DNA of 63,772 nt from Streptomyces luteolus (GCF_029968015.1 NZ_JASCIS010000047.1:1-63772); one strand, 5' to 3'; positions 26,303-36,088 are shown, numbered from the stretch's first letter. Made by a program: numbers and translations. Notes: generated by a model not told the origin, from the sequence alone.

Positions 26303-28320
26303 GCTCTCTCCTCGATGTCGATGTCGATCTCGATGCCGACGCGGGTCGTGCCTACCCGGGCAGTGGTCTTCCCGCCCGCCCTGCCGGACGCAGCCGGACC
26401 AGTGCGCGTGCCGGTGCTGGTGCCGCTGCCTGTGCCGTCGGCCGTGCCTGTGTCCGAGTCCGTCCTGGCGCCGGTGCCGGTGTGCTGCTGTTGTTCCTCG
26501 TCCGTCTCCCGCGTCACTACGGCGCGGTAGCGGGGGTGGGTGTGAACGAGTTCGCGGTGCACGCCGACCGCCGCGACTTCGCCTTCGTGGACGAACACCA
26601 CACGCTCGGCCCGGTCCAGGACCAGCGGGGACGAGGTGCAGACGACGGTGGTGCGGCCCCGGCGGATGGAGCGCAAGCCGTCCGCGATGCGCGCTTCGGT
26701 GTGTGAGTCGACGGCGGAAGTCGGCTCGTCCAGTGCGAGCACCTCCGGGTCGGTCACCAACGAGCGGGCGAGGGCCAGGCGTTGGCGCTGGCCGCCGGAG
26801 AGAGACCGGCCGCGTTCGGTGATCGGTGCCTCCATCGGGTCGTCGTCCACCGAGTTCTGCGCAAGTGCGTCGAGCACGTCGGCACACTCGGCTGCGGCCA
26901 GGGCGTCAGCGACGGCGACCTTTCCCGAGGCGGGCACGTCGAGCAGTTCCCGCAAGGTGCCGGAGAGCAGGACGGGGTCCTTGTCCTGTACGAGGACAGC
27001 GGCGCGGGCGGTGGCGAGGGGGAGGGCGTCGAGCTGGGCGTCGCCGAGCCGTACCGAGGGGGCGGGGGTGTCGAGCGCGGCGTGCCCGCCGAGCCGTTCG
27101 GCGAGCCGGCCCGCCTCGTCGGGGTCCCCGCACACCACGGCCGTGAGCCGCCCTTCGGGGGCCAGCAAACCGGTCACGGGGTCGTACAGGTCCCCGGAAG
27201 GGGCATCACCCGAACCCGAACCGCCGGGACCCGAACCCGAACTGCCAGGAACAGCCGAACTGCCAGGAGCACCCGAACCCGAACCCGAACCCGAATCCGA
27301 ATCCGAATCCGAACCCTCCGAAGAGCCCCGCTGCAGCGAAAGCACCCGCGCGGCGCGCTTCGCGGACGGGCGGGAGAAGGAGTACGCCATCGCGATCTCT
27401 TCGAAGTGACGGAGCGGATAGGTCAGAAGCATCACCGCGCTGTACACGGTGACCAGTTCACCGACCGCGATATGGCCGTCCCGGACCAGACCGATTCCGT
27501 GCCAGACCACGGCGATGAGCAGCAGACCAGGGAGCAGCACCTGGGCGGCGGTGATGAGCGACCACATGCGGGCGCTGCGTACGGCCGCGTGGCGCACGTC
27601 CTGGGAGGCGCGGCGGTAGCGGTCGAGGAAGAGCTCCTCGCCGCCGATGCCGCGCAGCACCCGCAGACCGGCCACCGTGTCCGAGGCGAGTTCGGTGGCC
27701 TTGCCCGCCTTCTCGCGCTGGGCATCCGCGAGCCGGGTGGCGCGCGGCAGCAACGGCAGCACGCCGAGACCGACGAGAGGAACGCCGATGGCGACGACGA
27801 GACCGAGGTCAGGTTGGTAGACGACGAGCCCCACGCACACCACGACGACCGTCACGGCGGCGGCGGTGAACCGGGAGACGGCCTCCACGAACCAGCCGAT
27901 CTTCTCCACGTCCCCCGTGGACACCGCGACCACCTCACCGGCGGCGACGCGACGTGTCAGGGCCGCGCCCAGATACGCGGTCCTGCGGGCGAGGAGCTGC
28001 TGGACGCGGGCGGCTGCCGTGATCCAGTTGGTGACGGCGGTGCGGTGCAGCATGGTGTCGCCGAGTGCGATGCCGATACCGGAAAGGACGAGCAGCAGCC
28101 CGGCCACGGCGAGACGCGTGCCGGACCGCTCGACGACGGCCTGGACGGCGAAGCCCACCCCGAGCGGCAGGGTCATGACGGCCGTGAAGTGCAGCAGGCC
28201 CCAAGCGAGCGACTTGAGTTGACCGCCCAGTTGGTTGCGTCCGAGCCACCACAGGAACCGGGGGCCCGAGCGGGCGTCGGGCACACCCGGGTCGGCGTAC
28301 GGAAGATCGCTGATCTGCAT
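26299..28320 (-). CDS. ABC exporter half-transporter with degenerate ATP-binding site
   Basis: A 673-residue half-transporter with six membrane segments and an ATPase domain in which Walker A is lost. Where GxxGxGKS/T is expected the sequence reads VVCGDPDEAGRLAERLG, with no Lys. The switch His is also replaced (VCTSSP). The signature LSGGQRQRLALARSL and the Walker B block VLALDEPTS are intact. A Gly/Ser/Asp linker (about 345-390) is encoded by CCCGAA/TCCGAA hexamers at 27272-27316, and the C-terminal 60 residues are another low-complexity stretch. The ATG at 28320 (MQISDLPYAD) fits the family start. The stop overlaps the second subunit gene. Confidence 0.85.
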   Translation of the reverse strand: MQISDLPYADPGVPDARSGPRFLWWLGRNQLGGQLKSLAWGLLHFTAVMTLPLGVGFAVQAVVERSGTRLAVAGLLLVLSGIGIALGDTMLHRTAVTNWITAAARVQQLLARRTAYLGAALTRRVAAGEVVAVSTGDVEKIGWFVEAVSRFTAAAVTVVVVCVGLVVYQPDLGLVVAIGVPLVGLGVLPLLPRATRLADAQREKAGKATELASDTVAGLRVLRGIGGEELFLDRYRRASQDVRHAAVRSARMWSLITAAQVLLPGLLLIAVVWHGIGLVRDGHIAVGELVTVYSAVMLLTYPLRHFEEIAMAYSFSRPSAKRAARVLSLQRGSSEGSDSDSDSGSGSGSGAPGSSAVPGSSGSGPGGSGSGDAPSGDLYDPVTGLLAPEGRLTAVVCGDPDEAGRLAERLGGHAALDTPAPSVRLGDAQLDALPLATARAAVLVQDKDPVLLSGTLRELLDVPASGKVAVADALAAAECADVLDALAQNSVDDDPMEAPITERGRSLSGGQRQRLALARSLVTDPEVLALDEPTSAVDSHTEARIADGLRSIRRGRTTVVCTSSPLVLDRAERVVFVHEGEVAAVGVHRELVHTHPRYRAVVTRETDEEQQQHTGTGARTDSDTGTADGTGSGTSTGTRTGPAASGRAGGKTTARVGTTRVGIEIDIDIEERA

Positions 28321-28578
28321 GACGTCCCAGAGGTCGATCGCCGCGCTGCGGTGGAGCACACGACGCTGATTGCGGCTGAGGAGCTGATGACAGGGGGCTT
28401 GAGGTTGGGGGGGGAGGAAGGGAGGAAGGGGGAGGTCTGAGGAAATGGGAGAAACCGTGTAAGGCTGACTCCGGAACGGGGCCCGAGGCAAACGGTTTTC
28501 TGCCTGCTTGCAAAGAACCGGTCATTCCTTCGGAGTGCGGTGCACGCATGGGCGGAGCCGGTGGCACCGGGTGCGACG

Positions 28579-29445
28579 ATGGGCCGTATGCGCATATCGG
28601 GGGCACTCAGGGCGGGGACGGCACGCGGGACAACCGTCCGGACGACCGTGGGGACGGCTCTCGCGACGGTGCTCGCTCTGGCGGCCCTCACGTCCTGCGG
28701 TACGACGGGGAGCACCGGCAACTCAGCCAACCAGGCGGGCCCTGCAAACCCGGAGAACCCGGAGAACCCGGAGAACCCGGAGAACCCGGAGAACCGGGAG
28801 AACCGGGAGAAGCCGGAGAAGCCGGAAAAGCCGCAGAACCCCGCAGTCACCAAGAACCTCGAACGTCTCCCGGACGTGGGTACCGCCCTGCACAAGCGCA
28901 TCCCCGCAGTGTCCCGTCAGGCGCTGGTGGTCCGGGGTGAGGGTGAGGACTCGGCGAAGTCCACGCTGTACCTGTACGAGAAGCACGGCGCGACCTGGGA
29001 CCGCACCCGCAACTGGCCCGCGCACAACGGCAAGCGCGGCTGGACCACCGATCACCGCGAGGGCGACAAGCGGAGCCCGGTCGGAGTGTTCACGCTGAGC
29101 GACGCGGGCGGGGTGCTGGCCGCGCCGGACGCCCGCCTTCCGTACACGCACTCGCCCGCGTTCCAGGCGTCCCGCACGTGGCCCAAGACGCACTGGCACG
29201 ACTTCGACCATGTGATCGCCATCGACTACAACCGCGTCAAGGGCACCCCGCCCAACGACCCGAACCGTCCGCAGGGCCAGTCCAAGGGCGGCTACATCTG
29301 GCTGCACCTCGACCATGGCAGCGGCACGTCGGGCTGTGTGAGCGTGTCCAAGTCGGCGATGCGGTACCTGCTGCGGGAGCTGGACCCCAAGTCCCACCCG
29401 GTGATCGTCATGGGCGACCAGGGCAACCTCGGCTCGTCGGCCTGA
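28579..29445 (+). CDS. L,D-transpeptidase-type lipoprotein
   Basis: A 288-residue secreted lipoprotein. The signal peptide (Arg-rich start, hydrophobic ATVLALAAL) ends in the lipobox LTSC. A repeat linker Asn-Pro-Glu/Arg-Glu-Lys follows, encoded by a 9-bp tandem repeat, then the catalytic YkuD-like domain with SPVGVFTLSDAGG and the catalytic block WLHLDHGSGTSGCVSVSKSA. The Cys in SGC is the expected nucleophile and the His lies just before it. It would cross-link or attach proteins to peptidoglycan outside the membrane. ATG 28579 or 28588 both work; the lipobox spacing slightly favours the first. Confidence 0.85.
   Translation: MGRMRISGALRAGTARGTTVRTTVGTALATVLALAALTSCGTTGSTGNSANQAGPANPENPENPENPENPENRENREKPEKPEKPQNPAVTKNLERLPDVGTALHKRIPAVSRQALVVRGEGEDSAKSTLYLYEKHGATWDRTRNWPAHNGKRGWTTDHREGDKRSPVGVFTLSDAGGVLAAPDARLPYTHSPAFQASRTWPKTHWHDFDHVIAIDYNRVKGTPPNDPNRPQGQSKGGYIWLHLDHGSGTSGCVSVSKSAMRYLLRELDPKSHPVIVMGDQGNLGSSA
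28747..28845 (+). repeat. 9-bp tandem repeat encoding a Pro-Glu-Asn linker
   Basis: About ten copies of GGAGAACCC (later GGAGAAGCC or GGAGAACCG) lie inside the L,D-transpeptidase gene. The unit is a multiple of three, so copy-number change alters the length of the wall-facing linker without breaking the frame. Confidence 0.85.
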
Positions 29446-29572
29446 AACGACGCCCCAAACGCGTCGACGCCCGGGCCCTCACACTCCACGCCTTTGTAGC
29501 AAGATCCAAGATTTACACGGATCTGACACTGACGTCTTCTCCAAGCGTCATCTCTCAGTAAGAGTGCGCCTC

Positions 29573-29590
29573 GCGGAAGTTGGTTTCCGC
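29573..29590. promoter_or_regulatory. Inverted repeat upstream of dctA
   Basis: GCGGAA-GTTGGT-TTCCGC is a perfect 6-bp inverted repeat ending 17 bases before the dctA ribosome-binding site. It could be an operator or a leader hairpin; no regulator gene is adjacent. Confidence 0.45.
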
Positions 29591-29619
29591 ATACCAGAAG
29601 TCACTTCGGAGGAGTGCCC

Positions 29620-31086
29620 GTGCCGCAGTCCGTACCGTCCCTACCGCGACGCGTCGCACGCTTGTTGCGTACCTCATTGTTCGCGCAGGTCGCCTGCGCT
29701 CTTGTCATCGGAGTCCTCGTCGGACGGCTGTGGCCCGAGGTGGCCACCGCCGTCCAACCGCTCGGCGACGGCTTCGTACGGCTCATCAAGGCGATGATCG
29801 CCCCGCTCGTGTTCTGCGTGGTCGTCGCCGGTATCACCAAGGCCGGTGACCTCAAGGCCTTCGGCCGGATCGGGATCAAGGCCCTGATCTGGTTCGAGGT
29901 CGCCACCACCATCGCCCTCGTCGTCGGTCTGGTCGCCGGCAATCTCGGGCGACCAGGCGTCGGCATGAACGTCGACCCCGCGTCCCTCGACGCGTCAGCC
30001 GTCGACGAGAAGACCGGTGGCGGCGAGCTGCCGTCCACCTCGGAGTTCATCCTGCACTCGCTGCCGGACAGCGCGGTCGGTGCGTTCGCCGAGAACTCCC
30101 TGCTCCAGGTCCTCGTCCTGGCCTGCCTCGTCGGCGCGGCGCTGCTGCACCTCGGCAACACCAAGGTGCCCGCGATCCTGCCCGCCATCGAGCAGGCGCA
30201 GGAGCTGGTCTTCGCGGTCGTCGGCTTCATCATGAAGCTGGCCCCGCTCGCCGTGTTCGGCGCCACCGCGCACCTCGTGGGGGAGTACGGCCTCGGCGCG
30301 CTCTCCACGTACGGAAAGCTCATCGGCATCTGCTACGCGGTCGCGCTGATCTTCCTCGTTCTGCTCGGGATCGCGCTCAAGGCGGTCACCGGGCTGAGCC
30401 TGTGGAAGTTCATCCGCTACACCCGCGAGGAGCTGCTGCTCGCGCTCGGCACCGCGTCCAGCGAGACCGTCATGCCGCGCATGATGCAGAAACTGCGGCA
30501 GGCGGGCTGCCGTGACGACGCCGTGGGGCTTGTGCTGCCGACCGGCTACTCGTTCAACCTCGACGGTGCCTCGATCTATCTCTCCGTCGGTACGTTGTTC
30601 ATCGCGCAGGCCGTCGGTGTCGACCTGACGCTCGGTCAACAGATCACCGTCGTACTGGTGTTGATGCTGACGAGCAAGGGCATGGCCGGAGTTCCCGGTT
30701 CCGCGTTCCTGGCCCTGTCGGCCACCGCGTCGGCGCTGGGAGTCATCCCCGCCGGTGCTGTCGCCCTGCTGCTCGGCGTCGACCGGATCATGGACGCGAT
30801 GCGGGTCTCCGTCAATCTGCTCGGCAACTGCGTGGCCGTGTTCGCCGTGTCCCGCTGGGAGGGCGCGCTCGACGCCCACAGGGCGAAGAAGGTGCTGTCC
30901 GGGGAGATCGCGTTCGTACCGGAAGATGAGCAGGAGTCCGGCGTGGACCTGACGAAGGACTCGGTTGAGCCTTCGAGGAAGTCCCCGAGCGATGACGTGC
31001 TCGCTGCCTCGGCAGCGACGTCCGGAGCCACCTCCGCCGCAGCCGCCACCGCCACCTCCAACGAATCGGATCCGAGAGTGAGTTGA
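29620..31086 (+). CDS. dctA: C4-dicarboxylate:cation symporter
   Basis: A 488-residue sodium/proton-coupled dicarboxylate transporter of the DAACS (DctA/GltP) family, importing succinate, fumarate and malate. There are about eight membrane segments. The family motifs GTASSETVMPRMM (serine-rich reentrant loop), PTGYSFNLDGASIYL and KGMAGVPGSAF are all present, with NLLGNCVAVF near the end. The last 70 residues are a low-complexity Ala/Ser/Thr tail. I moved the start to GTG 29620 because the GGAGGA ribosome-binding site ends at 29613, directly against an earlier in-frame GTG at 29614, which leaves that codon no spacer. Confidence 0.92.
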   Translation: MPQSVPSLPRRVARLLRTSLFAQVACALVIGVLVGRLWPEVATAVQPLGDGFVRLIKAMIAPLVFCVVVAGITKAGDLKAFGRIGIKALIWFEVATTIALVVGLVAGNLGRPGVGMNVDPASLDASAVDEKTGGGELPSTSEFILHSLPDSAVGAFAENSLLQVLVLACLVGAALLHLGNTKVPAILPAIEQAQELVFAVVGFIMKLAPLAVFGATAHLVGEYGLGALSTYGKLIGICYAVALIFLVLLGIALKAVTGLSLWKFIRYTREELLLALGTASSETVMPRMMQKLRQAGCRDDAVGLVLPTGYSFNLDGASIYLSVGTLFIAQAVGVDLTLGQQITVVLVLMLTSKGMAGVPGSAFLALSATASALGVIPAGAVALLLGVDRIMDAMRVSVNLLGNCVAVFAVSRWEGALDAHRAKKVLSGEIAFVPEDEQESGVDLTKDSVEPSRKSPSDDVLAASAATSGATSAAAATATSNESDPRVS

Positions 31087-31099
31087 GCCGACACGTTGC

Positions 31100-31129
31100 G
31101 GTCCGGCCCCGGTGAACCAGGGCCGGACC
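31100..31129. terminator. Bidirectional terminator between dctA and the GH109-type gene
   Basis: GGTCCGGCCC and GGGCCGGACC form a perfect 10-bp stem with a 10-base loop. It lies between two convergent stop codons (31086 and 31145), so it can end transcripts from both sides. Confidence 0.85.
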
Positions 31130-31144
31130 ACAACGCCCCGTCCG

Positions 31145-32626
31145 CTACCCCTCCGGCTTCTCCGAGTCCACCCCGGGCCGGGCCTTCTTCCACAGCCCAC
31201 GCGTGAAGTCCGGTATCGCCTGCGGTGCGCCCTTCGCCTTGATCGAGGCATGGCTCAGCGGGACCGGCGCCGTCCACGTCACCGCGTCGTACACGTCGAA
31301 GTCCGGGACCAACCCCAGCTGCATGCACTGCATCAGGCGGAACAGCATGATGTAGTCCATACCGCCGTGCCCGCCGGGCGGGTCGGAGTGCTCCTTCCAC
31401 AGCCAGTGGTCCCACTCCGCGTACTCGCCGAAGTCGTGCCACTGATCGTCGGTGTGGGTGGGCTCCAGGTAGATCCGCTCCGGGTAGTCCTCGAACACAC
31501 CCCTCGTGCCGCCGAGGCTATTGATACGTGAGTACGGGTGTGGCGTCGACACATCGTGCTCGAGCCGGATGACGCGGCCCTTCTCCGTCTGTACGAGGCT
31601 GATCGTGCGGTCGGACTCGATGTACGTCTCCTTCCAGCTCGGGTCGCCCGGAGGCATGTGCTCCTTGCGGTACTCGGCGAGGCCGAGCGCCGGGGTACCG
31701 AAGCTGGAGATGTGCGTGACGCGGTCGCCGCGGTTGACGTCCATGTAGTTGCCGACCGGCCCGAAGCCGTGGTTCGGGTACAGGTCGCCGCGCAGCCGCG
31801 TGTGCCAGAGCCGGCGCCAGGGACCCTCGTAGTAGTCCGGGTCGAACATCAAGCCGCGCAGATCGTGGTTGTACGCACCCGCGCCGTGCAGCAGTTCACC
31901 GAAGAGCCCGGCGTGCGCCATGCGCAGCACCCGCATCTCGTTCTTGCCGTAGCAGCAGTTCTCCAGCTGCATGCAGTGCTTGCGGGTGCGCTCGGAGAGG
32001 TCCACGAGCTCCCAGAGATGGCCGAGTTCGAGCGCGATCGGACACTCCACGCCGACGTGCTTGCCGTTCAGCATCGCCGCCTTCGCCATCTCGAAGTGCG
32101 ATTCCCAGGGCGTCGCCACGTACACGAAGTCCAGGTCGCTGCGCTTGCAGAGGTTCTCGTAGTCGTCCGGTCCCTTGGTGTACGTGGCCGGGGCGGGCTG
32201 GCCCGCGTCTGTGACCTTCTTCGCGGCCGTGGCGGCCTTCTCCTTGACCGGGTCGCACAGCGCCACGACCTTGACCTGCGGCAACGCGAGGAAGAGGTCG
32301 ATCATGCTGCCGCCGCGGTTGCCGAGGCCGACGATTCCCACCCGTACCGTGGACCGCTTCTCGAACGGCACCCCGATCATGGTCCGGCCCTTGCGGGGTG
32401 GGGCCTGGGCGGCGGCTTCGGCCTGTGCGGGCGTGGTCGCGGCGGCGGGGTTCGCGTGCGCCGTACCACCGGTGAGGCCCGCGAGTCCCAGGCCGACACC
32501 GGCGATTCCGGTGTTGCGCATCATGGCTCTGCGGGAGACACCGGTACCGCCCTGACCGGGAGTCGGCTCCGTCGCCGCCTCATCGGCGGAACCGTCGGGC
32601 TGCGGCAGGGGCGTGTCGTCGTGCAT
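31145..32626 (-). CDS. Tat-exported Gfo/Idh/MocA-family glycosidase-like protein (GH109 type)
   Basis: A 493-residue protein with a twin-arginine signal (SRRAMMRNTGIAGVGLGLAG), a Rossmann dinucleotide-binding motif (VGIVGLGNRGGSMI) and the Gfo/Idh/MocA C-terminal fold. The sequence resembles GH109 alpha-N-acetylgalactosaminidases, which use NAD in a redox-assisted mechanism, including the EKHVGVEC-like block (GKHVGVECPIALE) and YNHDLRGLMF. I infer it acts on a glycoside outside the cell or at the membrane. The ATG at 32626 is preceded by a GGAGGT ribosome-binding site. Function beyond family is uncertain; it might also be a plain secreted oxidoreductase. Confidence 0.8.
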   Translation of the reverse strand: MHDDTPLPQPDGSADEAATEPTPGQGGTGVSRRAMMRNTGIAGVGLGLAGLTGGTAHANPAAATTPAQAEAAAQAPPRKGRTMIGVPFEKRSTVRVGIVGLGNRGGSMIDLFLALPQVKVVALCDPVKEKAATAAKKVTDAGQPAPATYTKGPDDYENLCKRSDLDFVYVATPWESHFEMAKAAMLNGKHVGVECPIALELGHLWELVDLSERTRKHCMQLENCCYGKNEMRVLRMAHAGLFGELLHGAGAYNHDLRGLMFDPDYYEGPWRRLWHTRLRGDLYPNHGFGPVGNYMDVNRGDRVTHISSFGTPALGLAEYRKEHMPPGDPSWKETYIESDRTISLVQTEKGRVIRLEHDVSTPHPYSRINSLGGTRGVFEDYPERIYLEPTHTDDQWHDFGEYAEWDHWLWKEHSDPPGGHGGMDYIMLFRLMQCMQLGLVPDFDVYDAVTWTAPVPLSHASIKAKGAPQAIPDFTRGLWKKARPGVDSEKPEG

Positions 32627-33064
32627 GGGACCTCCGTACGCGTAGGTGGTACGTGGGTGGAGCAACGGCGACGCCACCCTGTCCGGAAGATCACGCTTGG
32701 CGCAAGGGACCGACAGGGACGGGGATTTGGACTTATCGCGTGCGGACTTGGACTCAGCGATTCCGGTGGCGCCGCGCGGTGTGCCCCCGATGTGCGCACC
32801 CCACTCCATCTCCCCACGCCGCGGGCACGCCAGACCGGCTCCGCCGACTGGAGGCTCAGCTCGACGTCACGCCGGACGCGGCGCGAACGGAACGGGCCGA
32901 GGCGGTACTCGCCGAAGCCGAGCGGACAGCCTCCAGCCCTACGTCATCGGTTCCTCCGGCACCCGTTCGTCCTCGCCGCCGTCTGAGGCGACGTACTCAC
33001 CCGCCGCCGGAGCGGCCCCACCCCCTATGCGATGACACCGCCCTCAAGCCCCGCAGGGTCCCGC
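32627..33064. other. Intergenic stretch with a weak coding-like segment
   Basis: No convincing intact gene lies in these 438 bases. On the plus strand, about 32842-32950 reads DRLRRLEAQLDVTPDAARTE followed by RAEAVLAEAER, a natural-looking helical stretch. It has no believable start, and the flanks are Pro/Arg noise. It may be a relic of a small gene. No strong terminator was found. Confidence 0.4.
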
Positions 33065-35986
33065 TCAGGGGCGAGTAGCCTGCTCCAGCTCCACCAGCAC
33101 CGAGTGGTAACTACGCCCCGTCGCATGATCCATCCCCACCTCGCACATGCGGTTGGCCGACAGGTGCGCGTCGTACTCGCGCGACGTGACCTCCGCCGCC
33201 TCGCGGGCCGTGGCCGCGCGTGTGAGTTCCTCGTGCAGCATGCCGCGGTCACCGGCGAAGCCGCAGCAGGCCTCGTCGTCGGGGGTGACGACCTCGTCCG
33301 CGCAGGCCTCGGCGAGCTGCCGCAACTGTTCGCCGTCCCCGAGGTGCCGCATCGAGCACGTGGTGTGCAGGACGGCCGAACCGACCGTGCGCCGAACCGT
33401 CAGGTGCGGCAGAAGCTCCTCGGCGGCCCACACCAGCGAGTCGACGATGGTCAGCTCCGCGTGCAACTCCCGGTTGTCGTCGGAGAGATACGGCACGACC
33501 TCGTGCGCGATGCCCAGCGTGCAGGACGAGGCGTCCACGACGAGCGGCAGCCGTCCGCCGGCCGTCCAGCCCCAGGCGGCCTCCACGATCCGGTTGGCCA
33601 TCACGCGGTTGCCCGCCTCGTACCCCTTGGAGTGCCAGATCGTCGCGCAGCATGTGCCCGTCACGTCGTCCGGGATCCACACCGGCTTGCCCGCCCGGGC
33701 GGACACGGCCACGACGGACTGCGCGAGCGAGACGCCCTCCCCTGGCCCGCCGAAGATGCGGTTGACGCAGGCCGGGTAGTAGACCGCGGCGGCGCCCACG
33801 CGGGACGTGGACGGCAGCTTGCGCGCGGCGGGGCCGGGGATCTCGGGGAGCCACTCCGGTACGAGATCGGGGCGAACGGCCTTGCGCGCGGCCCGTGTCA
33901 CCGACGTGAGGAGCCGGTCCCCGATCTTGTCGGCGGCGGCCACGGCGAGGCGCGCTGAGGTCTCGACGAGCTTGAAGTTGCGGGCGGTGAGTGCGGCGAT
34001 CCGCTCCTCGCGCGGTGAGTGCCGGGCGTGCCGGAAGTCCTTCATCAGCAGGCCTGTGTCGATGCCGACGGGGCAGGCCAGCTTGCAGGTGGAGTCGCCC
34101 GCGCAGGTGTCCACGGCGTCGTATCCGTACGCCTCCACCAGGCCGTCCTCGACCGGGGAGCCGGGGGACTGGCGCATCATCTCGCGGCGCAGCACGATGC
34201 GTTGGCGCGGCGTGGTCGTCACGTCGTGGCTGGGGCAGGTGGGTTCGCAGAAGCCGCACTCGATGCACGGGTCGGCGACGGCCTCCACCTGCGGGATGGT
34301 CTTCAGGCCGCGCAGATGGGCCTTGGGGTCGCGGTCCAGGACGATGCGCGGCGCCAACACCCCGTCAGGGTCGATGACTTGCTTCGTCCGCCACATCAAC
34401 TCGGTGGCCTTCGGGCCCCACTCCAGCTCCAGGAACGGCGCGATGTTGCGGCCGGTGGCGTGCTCGGCCTTCAGGGAGCCGTCGAACCGCTCCACCGTCA
34501 GCGCGCAGAACTCGTCCATGAACGCGGCGTACCGCTCGACGTCCGAGGCTTGGCCCGCGTCGAACGCCAGCAGGAAGTGCAGGTTGCCGTGGGCGGCGTG
34601 CCCGGCGACGGCCGCGTCGAAGCCGTGCCGCGTCTGCAGGTCGAGCAGCGCGGAGCAGGCGTCGGCGAGCCGGGCGGGCGGCACCGCGAAGTCCTCGGTG
34701 ATGAGCGTCGTACCGGAAGGGCGTGATCCGCCGACGGCGGTGACGAACGCCTTGCGAGCCTTCCAGTACCCGGCGATGGCCTTCGCGTCGCGCGTGAACG
34801 CGTTGGTCACCGAGGCGACGGGCGCGACGAGTTGGAGATGCTCCAGGACCGCGGCGGCCCTCTCCTCGTACGAGCGCTGCTGCTCCTCGTCGGGCGCGCG
34901 GAACTCGACGAGGAGCGCCGTGGTGTCCTTCGGCAGGTCGGCCCAGTCGGCGGGGACGCCGGCCACGCTCACGGACGCGCGCAGCGTGTTGCCGTCCATC
35001 AGCTCCACGGCGAGCGCGCCTGCCTCGTTGAACCGGGGCACGGCGGCCGCGGCCGCGGGCAGCGAGGGGAAGAACAGCAGAGCGGTGGAGACGAGGCGGT
35101 CGAGCGGCAGCGTGTCGAAGACGGTCTCCGCGATGAAGCCGAACGTCCCCTCGGAGCCGACCATCAGGCCGCGCAGGATCTCCACGGGCGTCGCCCCGTC
35201 GAGGAAGGCGTCCAAGCGGTAGCCGTTGGTGTTCTTGATCTCGTACTTGGCGCGGATCCGGGCGACGAGCTCCGGGTCCTCCTCGATCTCCGCCTTCAGG
35301 TCCAACAGGCTCTGGCAGAGCACGGGTTCGGCGTGCGCGAGCAGCTCGTCCGCGTCCGCCTCGGCGGTGTCGACGACCGTCCCGGACGGCAGGACGAAGG
35401 TGAGCGAGGCGAGTGTGCGGTAGGAATTGCGGGTCGTGCCGGCCGTCATGCCCGAGGCGTTGTTGGCGACGACCCCGCCGAGCGTGCAGGCGATGGCGCT
35501 CGCCGGGTCCGGCCCGAGGACGCGTCCGTGCCGGGCGAGGGTGGCGTTGGCGCGCACCACGGTCGTACCGGGACCGATCCGGGCCCGGGCCCCGTCGTCG
35601 AGCACCTCGATGCCCGCCCAGTGCCGGCGCACGTCGACCAGGATGTCCTCGCCCTGCGCCTGCCCGTTGAGGCTGGTCCCGGCAGCGCGGAAGACGACTT
35701 CGCGGCCCTTGCCGTGTGCGTACGAGAGGACTGCCGAGATGTCGTCGACGTCTTCGGCGACGACCACGACCTGCGGCACGAAGCGGTAGGGGCTGGCGTC
35801 CGAGGCGTACCGCACCAGGTCGGAGATCTTGTGCAGTACCTTGTCCTCGCCGAGCAGCGCGGTCAGGTCGCTCCTGAGCGGTTCGGGGGTGCCGGCGGCC
35901 TGCCGGTCCGGCACGCGGTCCGGGGCGGGCGCGGGCTGCCGCACCGTGGGCCGCAGGGCGTCCGCGTTGGGCTCCAGCAGGGGCAT
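33065..35986 (-). CDS. FAD-binding and Fe-S-binding D-2-hydroxyacid (lactate-type) dehydrogenase
   Basis: A 973-residue three-part enzyme: an FAD-binding PCMH domain (about 35-290, with GTSLNGQAQG and GGVVANNASGM), an FAD-linked oxidase C-terminal domain, then a 4Fe-4S domain (CIECGFCEPTCPSHD and CAGDSTCKLACPVG, about 560-650) and a CCG-type cysteine-rich domain (TCCATIWHSKG and DEACCGFAGDRGM). It should oxidise D-lactate or another D-2-hydroxyacid and pass electrons through Fe-S clusters to the respiratory chain. The ATG follows GAGGAGGCGC. Related fused enzymes are often called Dld-II or YdiJ-like. No frameshift is seen. Confidence 0.9.
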   Translation of the reverse strand: MPLLEPNADALRPTVRQPAPAPDRVPDRQAAGTPEPLRSDLTALLGEDKVLHKISDLVRYASDASPYRFVPQVVVVAEDVDDISAVLSYAHGKGREVVFRAAGTSLNGQAQGEDILVDVRRHWAGIEVLDDGARARIGPGTTVVRANATLARHGRVLGPDPASAIACTLGGVVANNASGMTAGTTRNSYRTLASLTFVLPSGTVVDTAEADADELLAHAEPVLCQSLLDLKAEIEEDPELVARIRAKYEIKNTNGYRLDAFLDGATPVEILRGLMVGSEGTFGFIAETVFDTLPLDRLVSTALLFFPSLPAAAAAVPRFNEAGALAVELMDGNTLRASVSVAGVPADWADLPKDTTALLVEFRAPDEEQQRSYEERAAAVLEHLQLVAPVASVTNAFTRDAKAIAGYWKARKAFVTAVGGSRPSGTTLITEDFAVPPARLADACSALLDLQTRHGFDAAVAGHAAHGNLHFLLAFDAGQASDVERYAAFMDEFCALTVERFDGSLKAEHATGRNIAPFLELEWGPKATELMWRTKQVIDPDGVLAPRIVLDRDPKAHLRGLKTIPQVEAVADPCIECGFCEPTCPSHDVTTTPRQRIVLRREMMRQSPGSPVEDGLVEAYGYDAVDTCAGDSTCKLACPVGIDTGLLMKDFRHARHSPREERIAALTARNFKLVETSARLAVAAADKIGDRLLTSVTRAARKAVRPDLVPEWLPEIPGPAARKLPSTSRVGAAAVYYPACVNRIFGGPGEGVSLAQSVVAVSARAGKPVWIPDDVTGTCCATIWHSKGYEAGNRVMANRIVEAAWGWTAGGRLPLVVDASSCTLGIAHEVVPYLSDDNRELHAELTIVDSLVWAAEELLPHLTVRRTVGSAVLHTTCSMRHLGDGEQLRQLAEACADEVVTPDDEACCGFAGDRGMLHEELTRAATAREAAEVTSREYDAHLSANRMCEVGMDHATGRSYHSVLVELEQATRP

Positions 35987-36088
35987 GAGCGCCTCCTCGA
36001 CGTCGTCGTCCGTTCTTCTCAGCCTCGGCCCGGGCAGTCTCCCGGGCCGATGCTCAGCACCTGACCCGGCAACCCGTCCGGGTGGTAC

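Noticed and set aside
24527..26530. 667-codon plus-strand ORF opposite the ABC subunit
   Set aside because: It has no recognisable motif and mirrors the strong minus-strand gene.
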